64,000 bases of DNA from Hippea maritima DSM 10411 (GTDB lineage Bacteria > Campylobacterota_A > Desulfurellia > Desulfurellales > Hippeaceae). Below the pieces are notes generated by a model that was given only the letters and a program-made list of their open reading frames with translations, made no database searches and was not told where the DNA came from. This document shows, in pieces, positions 9,662 to 18,086 of the stretch (its first letter is position 1; each line of letters opens with the position of its first letter). Location of the stretch: the NCBI RefSeq assembly GCF_000194135.1, contig NC_015318.1:324501-388500 (forward strand), written 5' to 3'. The translations under genes and the position numbers were made by a program.

Positions 9662-9678
9662 TAGCAAAAAATGTTCCT
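9662..9678 (-). promoter_or_regulatory. Sigma-54 (RpoN) promoter of the hook operon
   Basis: On the minus strand the sequence AGGAACATTTTTTGCTA carries GG and GC separated by exactly 10 bases, the invariant -24/-12 spacing. It matches the TGGCAC-N5-TTGC consensus well. It lies 34 bases before the fliK ATG. In Campylobacter and Helicobacter, hook genes are transcribed by sigma-54 with the FlgS/FlgR two-component system, which supports the call. The site overlaps the divergent upstream region of the NAD(P)HX repair gene. Confidence 0.78.
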
Positions 9679-9691
9679 TTAGGAGGTTAAA

Positions 9692-11224
9692 ATGAAACTA
9701 TCTACTGCTGCTCAAATGAGGGAGATGGATAAAAAAGCCATTGAAACCGGCATACCTGATATAGTTTTAATGGAGAATGCTTCTATCAAATCTTTTTATA
9801 AAATACTGGAATATTACGGCAGTATTGAAGGGGCATTGGTTGCTGCTTTTGTTGGTGCCGGTAATAATGGCGGTGATGCTTTGGCTATTTCAAGGCATCT
9901 ATATAACAACGGTGCCAATGTTTTTGTTTATATGCTGATTGATGAGGACAAACTCAACCCCTCACCCAAAACCAACTTTGATATAGTAAAAAACATGGGC
10001 ATAGACTATAAATTTGTGCAGAATGACGATGATTTCAATGAGGAGCTTATCAGGGAGTGCGATATTATCATAGATGGTATATTCGGCACAGGCCTATCTA
10101 GACCCGTTGAGGGCAGGTTCAAAAGAGCTATAGAGCTCATAAATACCTCACCAGCGTTTATTGTCAGTGTTGATATTCCAAGTGGAATAAAAGCCGATAC
10201 AGGCGAGGTTATGGGCGTAGCCGTTGAAGCCGATCTAACCCCTACATTTGCACTTGCAAAACCGGGTCATTTTCTATATCCGGGCAGGGAGTATTCAGGT
10301 GATGTTGAGGTTGTGGATATTTCAACGCCGAGGCATGTAATAGATGAATTTGACCCTAACTTTATAGCCCTGGATAAGGATGAGATATATTTAGATTTTA
10401 GAAGCCCAACAGCGCATAAGGGTAATTTTGGACATTTGGCTGTAGTTGGTGGCTCTTTGGGTAAATCAGGGGCCGTTATAATGGCTTCTAAGGCTGCATT
10501 AAAGACCGGCGTGGGTCTTGTAAGCGCTGTTGTGCCAAAATCTATAAATACAGCCTTTGAATCAAGGCTTCTTGAGGCTATGAGCTACCCTGCGGATGAT
10601 GAGTCGGGCTTTTTCTCAGAAAACTCCATAGATAGCGTTGTTGAGTTTGTGTCAGATAAATCGTCCATATGTTTTGGCATGGGACTTGGTATAACTGAAT
10701 CTACAAAAAAACTTACTGAGGAGTTACTTCAAATCAACAAACCTATGGTAATAGATGCCGATGGTTTGAATTGTCTGTCTTTTTGTGTTGAGAAACTAAA
10801 GGCAAGGAAGTTGCCGACTATTCTAACACCGCATCCAAAGGAGTTTTCACGCTTAAGGGGCATTCAGACAAAGGATGTGCTTAAGGATAGGTTGAATTTG
10901 GCTGTTGAATTTGCACAAGAATATGGCGTATATCTTGTTCTAAAAATGGCAGATACGCTAATTGCAACGCCAGATGGTAAGCTCTATATCAACACAACCG
11001 GCAATCAGGGCCTTGCAACAGGTGGCAGCGGCGATGTGTTAAGTGGTATGATTGGCGCATTTTTAGCAGAGGGTTATGATGCGCTGCAGGCAGCCTTAAA
11101 TGGTGTTTATCTACATGGTTTGGCAGCGGATTTAGCCATTGAGGGTGGAATTACATACGAAAGTTTAACACCTTCTGATGTTATAGATAGAATAAACGAA
11201 GCTATAAGGAGTGTAAGGGAGTAA
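9692..11224 (+). CDS. nnr: Bifunctional NAD(P)HX epimerase / ADP- or ATP-dependent dehydratase
   Basis: This 510-residue fused enzyme repairs hydrated NADH and NADPH. The N-terminal YjeF_N epimerase domain (about residues 1-215) carries GAGNNGGDALAISRHL and the VDIPSG segment. The C-terminal dehydratase domain (about 230-505), of ribokinase-like fold, carries TPHPKEFSRL and the phosphate-binding TGGSGDVLSG. Both active regions look intact and the length is normal for the fusion. A strong AGGAGG ribosome site precedes the ATG. The gene is divergent from the hook operon and ends 6 bases from the convergent regulator gene; it appears monocistronic. Confidence 0.93.
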   Translation: MKLSTAAQMREMDKKAIETGIPDIVLMENASIKSFYKILEYYGSIEGALVAAFVGAGNNGGDALAISRHLYNNGANVFVYMLIDEDKLNPSPKTNFDIVKNMGIDYKFVQNDDDFNEELIRECDIIIDGIFGTGLSRPVEGRFKRAIELINTSPAFIVSVDIPSGIKADTGEVMGVAVEADLTPTFALAKPGHFLYPGREYSGDVEVVDISTPRHVIDEFDPNFIALDKDEIYLDFRSPTAHKGNFGHLAVVGGSLGKSGAVIMASKAALKTGVGLVSAVVPKSINTAFESRLLEAMSYPADDESGFFSENSIDSVVEFVSDKSSICFGMGLGITESTKKLTEELLQINKPMVIDADGLNCLSFCVEKLKARKLPTILTPHPKEFSRLRGIQTKDVLKDRLNLAVEFAQEYGVYLVLKMADTLIATPDGKLYINTTGNQGLATGGSGDVLSGMIGAFLAEGYDALQAALNGVYLHGLAADLAIEGGITYESLTPSDVIDRINEAIRSVRE

Positions 11225-11230
11225 TTCCCC

Positions 11231-12520
11231 TTAACAGGCTGAAACAGATAAACCGTCGTTTAAGAATATTCTGTTTCGGCCTGCCTCCTTTGCCTTATAC
11301 AGCGCATCGTCAGCTTTTTTTATAAAGCTGTTTATGTCGTCTTTATCTGTTAGAGACGAAACGCCGATCGATATGGTTATGTGGATATCCTGACCATTTA
11401 TGCTTATTGCTGTTTTTTCTGTTGCATTTCTTATCTTTTCTGCGACACTGCAGGCATCCTGAGGTGATATGTTTATTAAAAGCACAGAAAACTCCTCACC
11501 TCCAAACCTGCAGGCTATATCGCTCTTTCTTATGTTTTCCTTTATGATGTTAGCCATCTCTTTTAAAACCTCATCTCCGCTTTGGTGTCCGTAGGTATCG
11601 TTAACCGTCTTAAATTTGTCTATATCTATCATTAGAAACGATAAGGCTTCGCCGTTTCTTTTGCTTAGCTGTGCGTGGTGCTGAAGAAATCTGAACATCA
11701 ACCTTCTGTTGTATAGCTTTGTTAGAAAATCCAGCTCTGCCTCTTCTTTTAGCTGTTCAATGAGTTTAGCCCTGTGTATGTTGGCTTTGATCCTTGCATA
11801 GAACTCCACAATTGAGTATGGTTTTGTTAAGAAATCGTCAACGCCGCTGTCAAATGCATTTTTCATTATTTCTATACCTTCTTCATCCTTAGTTGCTGTG
11901 ATGCCTATGATCGGGATCCAGTTAAACCTTGAATCCTCTTTTAGGGCTTTGGCCACTTCAAAACCGCTGGCTCCGGGCAGGTTGATATCTAACAGTATTG
12001 TATCGACATTTGCTCCTTCAAGCAGTAATCTTAAGGCCTCCTCGCCACTGTAAGCGCTTATGGGCAGTATGTTTTTCTCCTTTAGCTGATGGGATATGGT
12101 CTTGTTTTGGAGTTTTGAATCCTCAACGACCAATACCCTGCCAGCTGAAAACCCATCAGATTTAAAAAACATCTTTATGTAATCGTAAAGTTCGCCCTGT
12201 TTGAACGGTTTTTTCAAATAATCAAAGGCGCCCAGATCAAACGCCTGATTTTTAAAGTAATCACCGTCGCTGGCTGTGAGCATAACGACCGGCAGATCGA
12301 TAAGACCCAACTCACCTTTTATCTTTTTTATCAACTCCCATCCGTTCATCTCTGGCATTTCGCCATCTATTATGGCGAAGTCGAAATTTGGATCCTTCTT
12401 TAAATATTCATATGCTTCTTTTCCATCTGAAAAGATAACAACCTCAAAAGAGCTTTCAAGCTCCCTTTTTATCATCTTTTGAGTAAATGTACTATCATCG
12501 CAAACCAGAACTCTTTTCAT
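11231..12520 (-). CDS. PleD-like response regulator: two receiver domains plus GGDEF diguanylate cyclase
   Basis: This 429-residue protein has receiver domain 1 (CDDS acid pocket, phospho-Asp in AIIDGEMP), receiver domain 2 ([13 protein letters not shown]) and a C-terminal GGDEF domain with an intact CRFGGEEF active site. RKSD, five residues before GGEEF, is a product-inhibition I-site. It should make cyclic di-GMP when phosphorylated. The start at [10 protein letters not shown] was preferred over a 39-residue upstream extension because AGGGGG lies just before this ATG and the ATG overlaps the hemB stop (ATGA). The partner kinase is not obvious in the window. Confidence 0.92.
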   Translation of the reverse strand: MKRVLVCDDSTFTQKMIKRELESSFEVVIFSDGKEAYEYLKKDPNFDFAIIDGEMPEMNGWELIKKIKGELGLIDLPVVMLTASDGDYFKNQAFDLGAFDYLKKPFKQGELYDYIKMFFKSDGFSAGRVLVVEDSKLQNKTISHQLKEKNILPISAYSGEEALRLLLEGANVDTILLDINLPGASGFEVAKALKEDSRFNWIPIIGITATKDEEGIEIMKNAFDSGVDDFLTKPYSIVEFYARIKANIHRAKLIEQLKEEAELDFLTKLYNRRLMFRFLQHHAQLSKRNGEALSFLMIDIDKFKTVNDTYGHQSGDEVLKEMANIIKENIRKSDIACRFGGEEFSVLLINISPQDACSVAEKIRNATEKTAISINGQDIHITISIGVSSLTDKDDINSFIKKADDALYKAKEAGRNRIFLNDGLSVSAC

Positions 12521-13503
12521 GATTGCCCCCTTATTAGTTTGGCCATATCCTTTGCAAAATAGGTTATAATCAAATCTGCCCCAGCCCTTTTTATAGCTGT
12601 TAAGATTTCTATGGTTATAGAATTTTCGTCCACCCATCCCATTTTACCTGCTGCTTTTACCATAGAGTACTCACCACTTACATTGTAAGCAGCAATGGGC
12701 ATATATGGAAATTGCTCTTTAGCTATTCTAATCACATCTAAATATGCCAAAGCCGGTTTAACCATTACAAAATCTGCACCTTCTTCTATGTCGAGCATTA
12801 TTTCTTTGATAGCTTCATTGGCATTTCTAAAGTCCATCTGGTATGATTTTCTATCGCCAAATGCTGGAGCGGATTCTGCTGCATCCCTGAAAGGACCGTA
12901 AAAGCTTGATGAGTATTTTGCAGAGTATGACATAATAGCCACATCTTCAAATCCGTTTTCATCTAACGATTCCCTTATGGCTTTAACCATGCCATCCATC
13001 ATGCCACTTGGCGCTATAATGTCGGCGCCCATTTTGGCATAGACATATGCTTCTTTTTTTAGAAGCTCAAGCGTCGGGTCGTTCAACACATTACCATCTT
13101 TATCTAAAATGCCGCAGTGGCCATGCGATGTGTATTCGCAAAGGCAGGCATCGGCTATGACTATCAAATCGGGTAGTTTTGATTTTATCTTGTTAATTGC
13201 CTTTGCAATAATACCGTCTTCTGCATATGCTTGGCTACCGACTTCGTCCTTTTTTTCTGGTATGCCAAAAAGTATTATGGATTTTATGCCTAAATCATAG
13301 GCTTCTTTTGCCTCTTCAACTGCATGTTCAAGAGATAACTGATAAATGCCTGGCATTGACTTAACGGGGTTTTTTATATCTTTACCCTCTATCACGAATA
13401 TAGGATATACAAAATCGTCAATGGATAGAGTAGTTTCTGCAACCATATCCCTTATTATTTGATTTTTTCTCAACCTTCTTGGTCTTGTTATAGGAAATTT
13501 CAT
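12517..13503 (-). CDS. hemB: Porphobilinogen synthase (delta-aminolevulinic acid dehydratase)
   Basis: HemB condenses two 5-aminolevulinate molecules to porphobilinogen in tetrapyrrole synthesis. The 328-residue protein has the zinc-binding cysteine cluster [12 protein letters not shown]. The two active-site lysine regions are seen as [13 protein letters not shown] and the Schiff-base lysine in [10 protein letters not shown]. The length is normal. It overlaps both neighbours by 4 bases (ATGA with the glycosyltransferase upstream and the response regulator downstream), so it sits inside a tight operon with genes of unrelated function. Confidence 0.96.
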   Translation of the reverse strand: MKFPITRPRRLRKNQIIRDMVAETTLSIDDFVYPIFVIEGKDIKNPVKSMPGIYQLSLEHAVEEAKEAYDLGIKSIILFGIPEKKDEVGSQAYAEDGIIAKAINKIKSKLPDLIVIADACLCEYTSHGHCGILDKDGNVLNDPTLELLKKEAYVYAKMGADIIAPSGMMDGMVKAIRESLDENGFEDVAIMSYSAKYSSSFYGPFRDAAESAPAFGDRKSYQMDFRNANEAIKEIMLDIEEGADFVMVKPALAYLDVIRIAKEQFPYMPIAAYNVSGEYSMVKAAGKMGWVDENSITIEILTAIKRAGADLIITYFAKDMAKLIRGQS

Positions 13504-14567
13504 TGCTTTTCCTCCAATAATTCTTTATATAATTTTATATATTTTTCAACCATTTTATCAACGGAAAAGTTTTCTTTGACCAATCTATATGCATTTTCCA
13601 CTATCTTTTTTCTTAAATCTTTATCCTCAAGTACGGTTTCTATAGCTTTTGCCAATATCTCTGGGTTATTCCTTTGAACCAAGATGCCTGTTTCTTTATC
13701 AAACACCACCTCGCTCAATCCGCCTGCATCTGTGGACACAACGGGTATTTTTAGAAGCATAGCATTCAATACTGCCCCACTTAAGCCCTCAAAATCAGAC
13801 GGCAAAACGAATAGGTCAAACGCTTTTATGTAGTTTTCTATATCTTTTTTAAAACCTATGAGCTTAAATTTTTCGGCCATTTTTTTTCTTTCGATTAATT
13901 CTCGAATTTTATCCTTTAAGGCACCTTCGCCCACAACCAAGAACACAACATCGCTGCGTCTTTTTAAGACAATCTCTGCCGCTTCAATTAGGTTTGGTAT
14001 GTTTTTTTGGGTTGTCAAAGCCGTTGCTGTACCAATGATTTTTAATGGTTTAAATTGATTCTTTATGTTTCTTACCTTTTCTGGATCAACCATTTTTTCT
14101 AAAAGTGGATTGGTCGAGGAGTGGATTACAACAAGCTCCTCAATGCCTATAGTGTGCCTTAAAACCTCACAGACATAACGGGCAACACAGATTATTTTAT
14201 CTGTGATTTTATACTTAAACTTTGTAATTGGGTCCCCTTTGGGTTTGTAGTCGACTCGCCTGGTGTAGATTAACGGCTTATTTTTAAATATCTTTGCAAG
14301 TGCACAAATTGTATGGGCGTTAGAAGTGTGGGCGTGAATAATATCAAAATCATCTGAGATTTTTATTAGTTTTTTTATGTTTTTGACTCTGCTCTTTGAG
14401 AGTTTTATGGTTTTTATTCCAGCTTCGCTACATCTTAGGTATAGTTTATCTTCAATGCATGCTACGGCCGTATCTATACCTTTCTGGGCTAGTCCTTCAG
14501 CTAACCATAAAAGTTGTTGTTCACCCCCTCTAAAACCCTTTTCTGTGTCAACATGCAAGACTTTCAT
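13500..14567 (-). CDS. Glycosyltransferase family 4 (GT-B fold)
   Basis: This 355-residue protein has an N-terminal acceptor domain starting [18 protein letters not shown] and a C-terminal GT1-type donor domain. The donor domain shows [11 protein letters not shown], a VVGEG-type segment and [15 protein letters not shown]. The second Glu of the usual E-x7-E motif is Asn here. Such enzymes add sugars to lipopolysaccharide or other surface glycans; the substrate is unknown. It overlaps the deacetylase before it and hemB after it by 4 bases each. The pairing with a polysaccharide deacetylase suggests envelope glycan synthesis. Confidence 0.85.
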   Translation of the reverse strand: MKVLHVDTEKGFRGGEQQLLWLAEGLAQKGIDTAVACIEDKLYLRCSEAGIKTIKLSKSRVKNIKKLIKISDDFDIIHAHTSNAHTICALAKIFKNKPLIYTRRVDYKPKGDPITKFKYKITDKIICVARYVCEVLRHTIGIEELVVIHSSTNPLLEKMVDPEKVRNIKNQFKPLKIIGTATALTTQKNIPNLIEAAEIVLKRRSDVVFLVVGEGALKDKIRELIERKKMAEKFKLIGFKKDIENYIKAFDLFVLPSDFEGLSGAVLNAMLLKIPVVSTDAGGLSEVVFDKETGILVQRNNPEILAKAIETVLEDKDLRKKIVENAYRLVKENFSVDKMVEKYIKLYKELLEEKQ

Positions 14568-15679
14568 ATCTTCCTATAAACCGCTCCATAGGCTTTTGAT
14601 AAAAGTTTCTTTGAGTAGAGTCTAACGCGTGATTTAAACCAATCCAGGTCTTTTTTCCATACGCCGAAGCGTTTAATCTCAAAGGGTGAATCGCCTGGTG
14701 AATTTGAGCCGGGCTTTGTTGTGAATAAATATTGAAACCCAACCTCTTTTGCTATCTCTAAAGATAATGGAATATAAGCTCCCCAGGGCCATGAAAATGC
14801 CGTACATCTTTTTCTTACTTCATATCCAACCTCTCCCTTGGCTACTTCCAATTCTGCTTTTATCCTTCTTCTTTGTTCTTCTTCTGATTCAAATTCACCA
14901 ATTTTATCTGTGCCTTTTTCTTTTTTATATTCATCGACAATCTTAAAAAGTTCATTCTTCCAATTAGTTTTTTTAAAGAAGCTTATGAAACCGTTGTCCA
15001 TAACGTGCTGATATAATCTGTTTCTTAGCTCTTCGTCTGCTGTAAACTCTCTGCCCGCAAGCTCAGGTTTTCTTTCAAAGTCTGGCGTTCCAAATCTTTC
15101 ATCGCCTTTTACCATTGTCCAAGCTGAAAGTTTATCTTTTGGGTGGTTAAAGTCTATGATTTTGTCTGATGCGTATATTTTCCTGTGGGTTTTGCTATGG
15201 GGTTGCATATCTATAATTCCACTTCTTTCCATCTCCCTTACTTCTTCCCAGCATAACCTTCTTACTGTTTTTATTTTGTACCCATTATCTATAGAATAGG
15301 TGGATGAGCAGTTGGGTATATTTTCTTTTTTTATCTTACCGTTCCAGTAATCCTCAAGGTTGAAACCGCAATACTCATCTTCCTCAATCGTCCATGTAAC
15401 GATGAAGGCCATCGCCTTAAAGCCGTATTTTTTAAGCAGCGGATAGGCATATACCCATGTGTCTAAATACCCATCATCGAAGGTTATTAAAATGGCTTTA
15501 TCTTTCCAGCTCTTTTTGCCATTTTGCAGATATTCCCCGAGCTGTTCTTTTGTAATACTTTCATATCCTTCTGCCTTTAAAAATTTTAGTTGTTCCTCAA
15601 ATAACTCAGGTGGTATAGATAATACATCATCATCGTAATTTATGTGGTGATAAAGCAAAACCGGAATACTTGTCTGCAT
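14564..15679 (-). CDS. Polysaccharide deacetylase (NodB homology domain)
   Basis: This 371-residue carbohydrate esterase family 4 protein begins PVLLYHHINYDDD. It carries the metal and catalytic Asp pair in LITFDDGYLDTW and the histidine pair in MQPHSKTHRKI. An insert of about 100 residues separates these from the C-terminal FSWPWGAY motif. No signal peptide is seen, so it is probably cytoplasmic or membrane-associated. A GGAGG ribosome site precedes ATG. It is the first gene of the operon with the glycosyltransferase, hemB and the diguanylate cyclase. The substrate is probably an N-acetylated glycan or lipid-linked sugar. Confidence 0.85.
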   Translation of the reverse strand: MQTSIPVLLYHHINYDDDVLSIPPELFEEQLKFLKAEGYESITKEQLGEYLQNGKKSWKDKAILITFDDGYLDTWVYAYPLLKKYGFKAMAFIVTWTIEEDEYCGFNLEDYWNGKIKKENIPNCSSTYSIDNGYKIKTVRRLCWEEVREMERSGIIDMQPHSKTHRKIYASDKIIDFNHPKDKLSAWTMVKGDERFGTPDFERKPELAGREFTADEELRNRLYQHVMDNGFISFFKKTNWKNELFKIVDEYKKEKGTDKIGEFESEEEQRRRIKAELEVAKGEVGYEVRKRCTAFSWPWGAYIPLSLEIAKEVGFQYLFTTKPGSNSPGDSPFEIKRFGVWKKDLDWFKSRVRLYSKKLLSKAYGAVYRKI

Positions 15680-15742
15680 CCTCTACCTCCTTATTTAATC
15701 TCACTTTTTTATACTATTTTTTTTAAAGGAATGCTATTTTTC

Positions 15743-15771
15743 TTGCTTTGTTGTGTTATTTTTGTTAGAAA
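15743..15771 (+). promoter_or_regulatory. Candidate sigma-70 promoter giving leaderless menG mRNA
   Basis: TTGCTT and TAGAAA are separated by 17 bases. The -10 box ends 7 bases before the ATG at 15779, and no ribosome site lies between, so transcription would begin at or next to the start codon. Confidence 0.5.
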
Positions 15772-15778
15772 CTCTAAC

Positions 15779-16462
15779 ATGTTGAGCGCAAAGAATAAAG
15801 AGATTGCCTCCATGTTTTCATCTATAGCTCCGACATACGACCTGCTAAACCACCTGCTGAGTTTCAATATAGACAAAATGTGGCGCAAGAGAGCTGTTTC
15901 TCTACTTGAAGGTAATTTATTTTTGGATGTTGCTACAGGTACAGGGGATGTTGCTATTCAAATTACAAAAGATAAGAAAGATTCATCTGTTATTGGCGTG
16001 GATTTAAGCTTAGAAATGCTAAAAGTTGGCAAGAAAAAGGTTAAAAACAGAAACATAGAACTTGTGTGTGCGCCGGCAGAATATCTGCCTTTTAAAGATA
16101 ATACCTTTGATGGGGCTATCATAGCCTTCGGTATAAGAAATGTAGTTGACAGAGTTACTGCTTTATATGAGTTTAAACGAGTTCTAAAGAAAGGTGGTAG
16201 ACTCGTTGTACTTGAGTTTAATACCCCCGTTAATAAATTTTTTGGACGGCTTTATGAATTTTATTCCTTTACTGTTATGCCTCTTTTGGGTAAAATTATT
16301 TCGGGTAATGTTCATGCCTACACTTATTTGCCCAATTCGATTAGGCGGTTTCCTGATGTTGAGTTTTTGAAGGGTATGATGGAAAGGGTAGGGTTTGTTG
16401 ATGTTAACTATTTTGCTTTAACATTTGGCGTTTCCTTCATACACACAGGCGTTAAGCCTTAA
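15779..16462 (+). CDS. ubiE: Demethylmenaquinone methyltransferase (UbiE/MenG family)
   Basis: This is a SAM-dependent methyltransferase for the last step of menaquinone (or ubiquinone) synthesis; menaquinone is likelier in this organism. Starting at MLSAKNKEIASMF it has 227 residues, a normal length. It carries the family motif SIAPTYDLLNHLLSF and the SAM-binding VATGTGDVA. The conserved GIRNVVD and RFPDVEF stretches are also present. The start was placed here because conserved sequence begins at once; 45 further in-frame codons upstream are hydrophobic, unlike the family and overlap the divergent deacetylase. No Shine-Dalgarno is seen, in keeping with a leaderless transcript. Confidence 0.92.
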   Translation: MLSAKNKEIASMFSSIAPTYDLLNHLLSFNIDKMWRKRAVSLLEGNLFLDVATGTGDVAIQITKDKKDSSVIGVDLSLEMLKVGKKKVKNRNIELVCAPAEYLPFKDNTFDGAIIAFGIRNVVDRVTALYEFKRVLKKGGRLVVLEFNTPVNKFFGRLYEFYSFTVMPLLGKIISGNVHAYTYLPNSIRRFPDVEFLKGMMERVGFVDVNYFALTFGVSFIHTGVKP

Positions 16463-16473
16463 AAAGAGGTGCT

Positions 16474-16689
16474 ATGAATAAGGGTATTGAGTGCAAGATT
16501 GGATTTCATTTTTGTGGTAGTCAGGAAGAAAAGGAAGCTTTTGTGTATAAACTTAAACAGCTTGGTGGTGATGCTGAGGTAGTGATAAATGAGAATAGCA
16601 ATTGCTGGGATGTTATTGTTTACAACCGTTTTTTTTATGACAGGGAGCAAGAAGAAGATTTTTTAAATGACGAGATATTCTTTCGGTGA
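16474..16689 (+). CDS. Small protein of unknown family, overlapping a MazF-type toxin gene
   Basis: This 71-residue acidic protein (several Glu/Asp at the C-terminus) has a probable beta-alpha-beta start: IECKIGFHF, then a helix EEKEAFVYKLKQL, then strands AEVVI and WDVIVYN. A good ribosome site (AGAGGTG) precedes ATG, 11 bases after ubiE. Its last 23 bases overlap the MazF-like gene, the usual arrangement for an antitoxin followed by its toxin. It does not look like the known MazE, ribbon-helix-helix or AbrB antitoxins. Antitoxin function is inferred only from position. It could instead be an unrelated small housekeeping protein of the ubiE-prfB operon. Confidence 0.65.
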   Translation: MNKGIECKIGFHFCGSQEEKEAFVYKLKQLGGDAEVVINENSNCWDVIVYNRFFYDREQEEDFLNDEIFFR

Positions 16690-16993
16690 TATCGTTATCA
16701 TAGGTTTTCCCTTTACAAATATGAACAATGCTGTTATGAGACCAGCTATGGTGTTGGTAGATATAGGAGATGAAGATGTTATCGTCTGTAAAATAACCTC
16801 CCAAAAAAGAGATGTAGATACCGATCTGTATATAAATAATTGGCGAGATAAAGGGCTTTTAAGACAAAGCTATGTTAGACTTTCAAAGATAGCTACACTT
16901 AACAGAAAGGATATTAAGAAAAAGATGGATAGATTGAACGAGGAAGACATAGAAAAAGCCAAAGATATTTTAAGAAAGCTACTTGAGCTCTAA
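16667..16993 (+). CDS. PemK/MazF family endoribonuclease toxin-like protein
   Basis: This 108-residue protein opens with YSFGDIVIIGFPFTN and MRPAMVLVD, the classic MazF/PemK beta-barrel start, followed by VRLSKIATLNR, the conserved region near the C-terminus. MazF proteins cut mRNA or other RNA at short sequence motifs. The start overlaps the preceding 71-residue frame by 23 bases. Its stop is followed immediately by the prfB ribosome site (TAAGGAGGTG). Finding it between a quinone methyltransferase gene and prfB-lysS is odd; it may be a domesticated member. Activity and partner are not known from sequence. Confidence 0.8.
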   Translation: MTRYSFGDIVIIGFPFTNMNNAVMRPAMVLVDIGDEDVIVCKITSQKRDVDTDLYINNWRDKGLLRQSYVRLSKIATLNRKDIKKKMDRLNEEDIEKAKDILRKLLEL

Positions 16994-17005
16994 GGAGGTG
17001 CAGAA

Positions 17006-18086
17006 GTGAAAGAAGAAATTATTCAACTTGCTGATAAAATAAACAAGATAAAGGAGTATCTTTGACCCGCCCAAAAGAAAAAAAGAGTTAGATGATATAC
17101 AAAAACAGCTTGAAGATAGCTCTGTCTGGAACGATTATCAGCTTTTGCAAAATCTAAAAAGAAAGCAAAGTTCTATAGAACAAAAATTAAAGACCGTAGA
17201 GGAATTAGAGAACGATGTAGATACCCTGCTTGAATTGAGTGAATTTGTTGAAGATGATGAGAGTTATAAACAGGAATTGGAAGATAACATAAAAGAACTG
17301 ACAAAAAAGGTGGAAAAGGCCGAAACGGAAACATTTTTAAGTGGTGAGCATGATTTTAGCAATGCAATAGTAACTATACATTCTGGGGCTGGGGGTACTG
17401 AATCCTGCGATTGGGTTTCGATGCTATTTAGGATGTATTCTATGTGGTGCGATAATAATGAATATAAAATAGAGGTTATGGATTTGCAGCCCGGGGATGA
17501 AGCCGGGTATAAGTCTATAACATTTTTAGTAAGTGGAGAGAAGGCATACGGGTATCTAAAAAACGAAAACGGTGTTCATAGACTTGTGAGAATTTCGCCT
17601 TTTGATGCCAATAAGCGTAGGCATACAAGCTTTGCTTCTGTTTCTGTTTTGCCTGAAATAAATGATGATACAGAAATTGATATAGACCCAAAAGATTTAA
17701 AGATAGATACCTTTAGGGCATCAGGTGCTGGTGGTCAACATGTCAATAAAACGGATTCAGCCATTAGGATAACCCATATACCTACGGGTATCGTTGTTAG
17801 TTGTCAGAACGAAAGAAGTCAACATAAAAATAAGGCTTTTGCCCTAAAGATATTGAAAGCCAAGCTGTATCAGTTGGAAGAAGAAAAAAAGAAGAAAGAG
17901 CTTGAGAAACTTGAGGGCGAAAAGAAGAAGATAGAATGGGGCAGTCAGATTCGTTCTTATGTTTTGCATCCTTATAAGATGGTAAAAGACCACCGGACAG
18001 GTGTTGAGAAAAAAGATGTTGCTGCTTTAGCGGTTTTAAACGGAGAGATAGATGACTTTATAAGGGAGGCGTTGAAGAAATTATGA
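17006..18086 (+). CDS. prfB: Peptide chain release factor 2, expressed by programmed +1 frameshift
   Basis: RF2 releases the peptide at UGA and UAA codons. Translation starts at GTG 17006 after AAGGAGGTG. It runs 19 codons to an in-frame TGA at 17063-17065 and must shift +1 at CTT to continue as DPPKRKKELDDIQ. The product is about 359 residues. The catalytic GGQ lies in SGAGGQHVNKTDSA, and the family region GAGGTESCDW is intact. The gene follows the MazF-like gene directly and overlaps lysS by 4 bases (ATGA). A gene model starting only at 17145 would miss the first ~45 residues. Confidence 0.96.
17051..17066 (+). promoter_or_regulatory. RF2 programmed +1 frameshift site
   Basis: AAGGAG TAT CTT TGA C: an internal Shine-Dalgarno-like AAGGAG is followed by the slippery CTT and the poorly terminated TGA-C context. 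This is the autoregulatory signal conserved in most bacterial prfB genes: low RF2 lets the ribosome slip to the full-length frame. The downstream frame from GAC at 17064 is continuous with the main open frame. Confidence 0.95.

Noticed and set aside
11210-11237. AAGGG/CCCTT inverted repeat between nnr and the regulator gene as a terminator
   Set aside because: Only 5 bp with an 8-base loop and no U-tract on either strand; too weak to call.
12521-12637. 39-residue N-terminal extension of the PleD-like regulator
   Set aside because: It runs through the hemB coding region, shows no conservation to a receiver domain, and the ATG at 12520 has the ribosome site and ATGA overlap.
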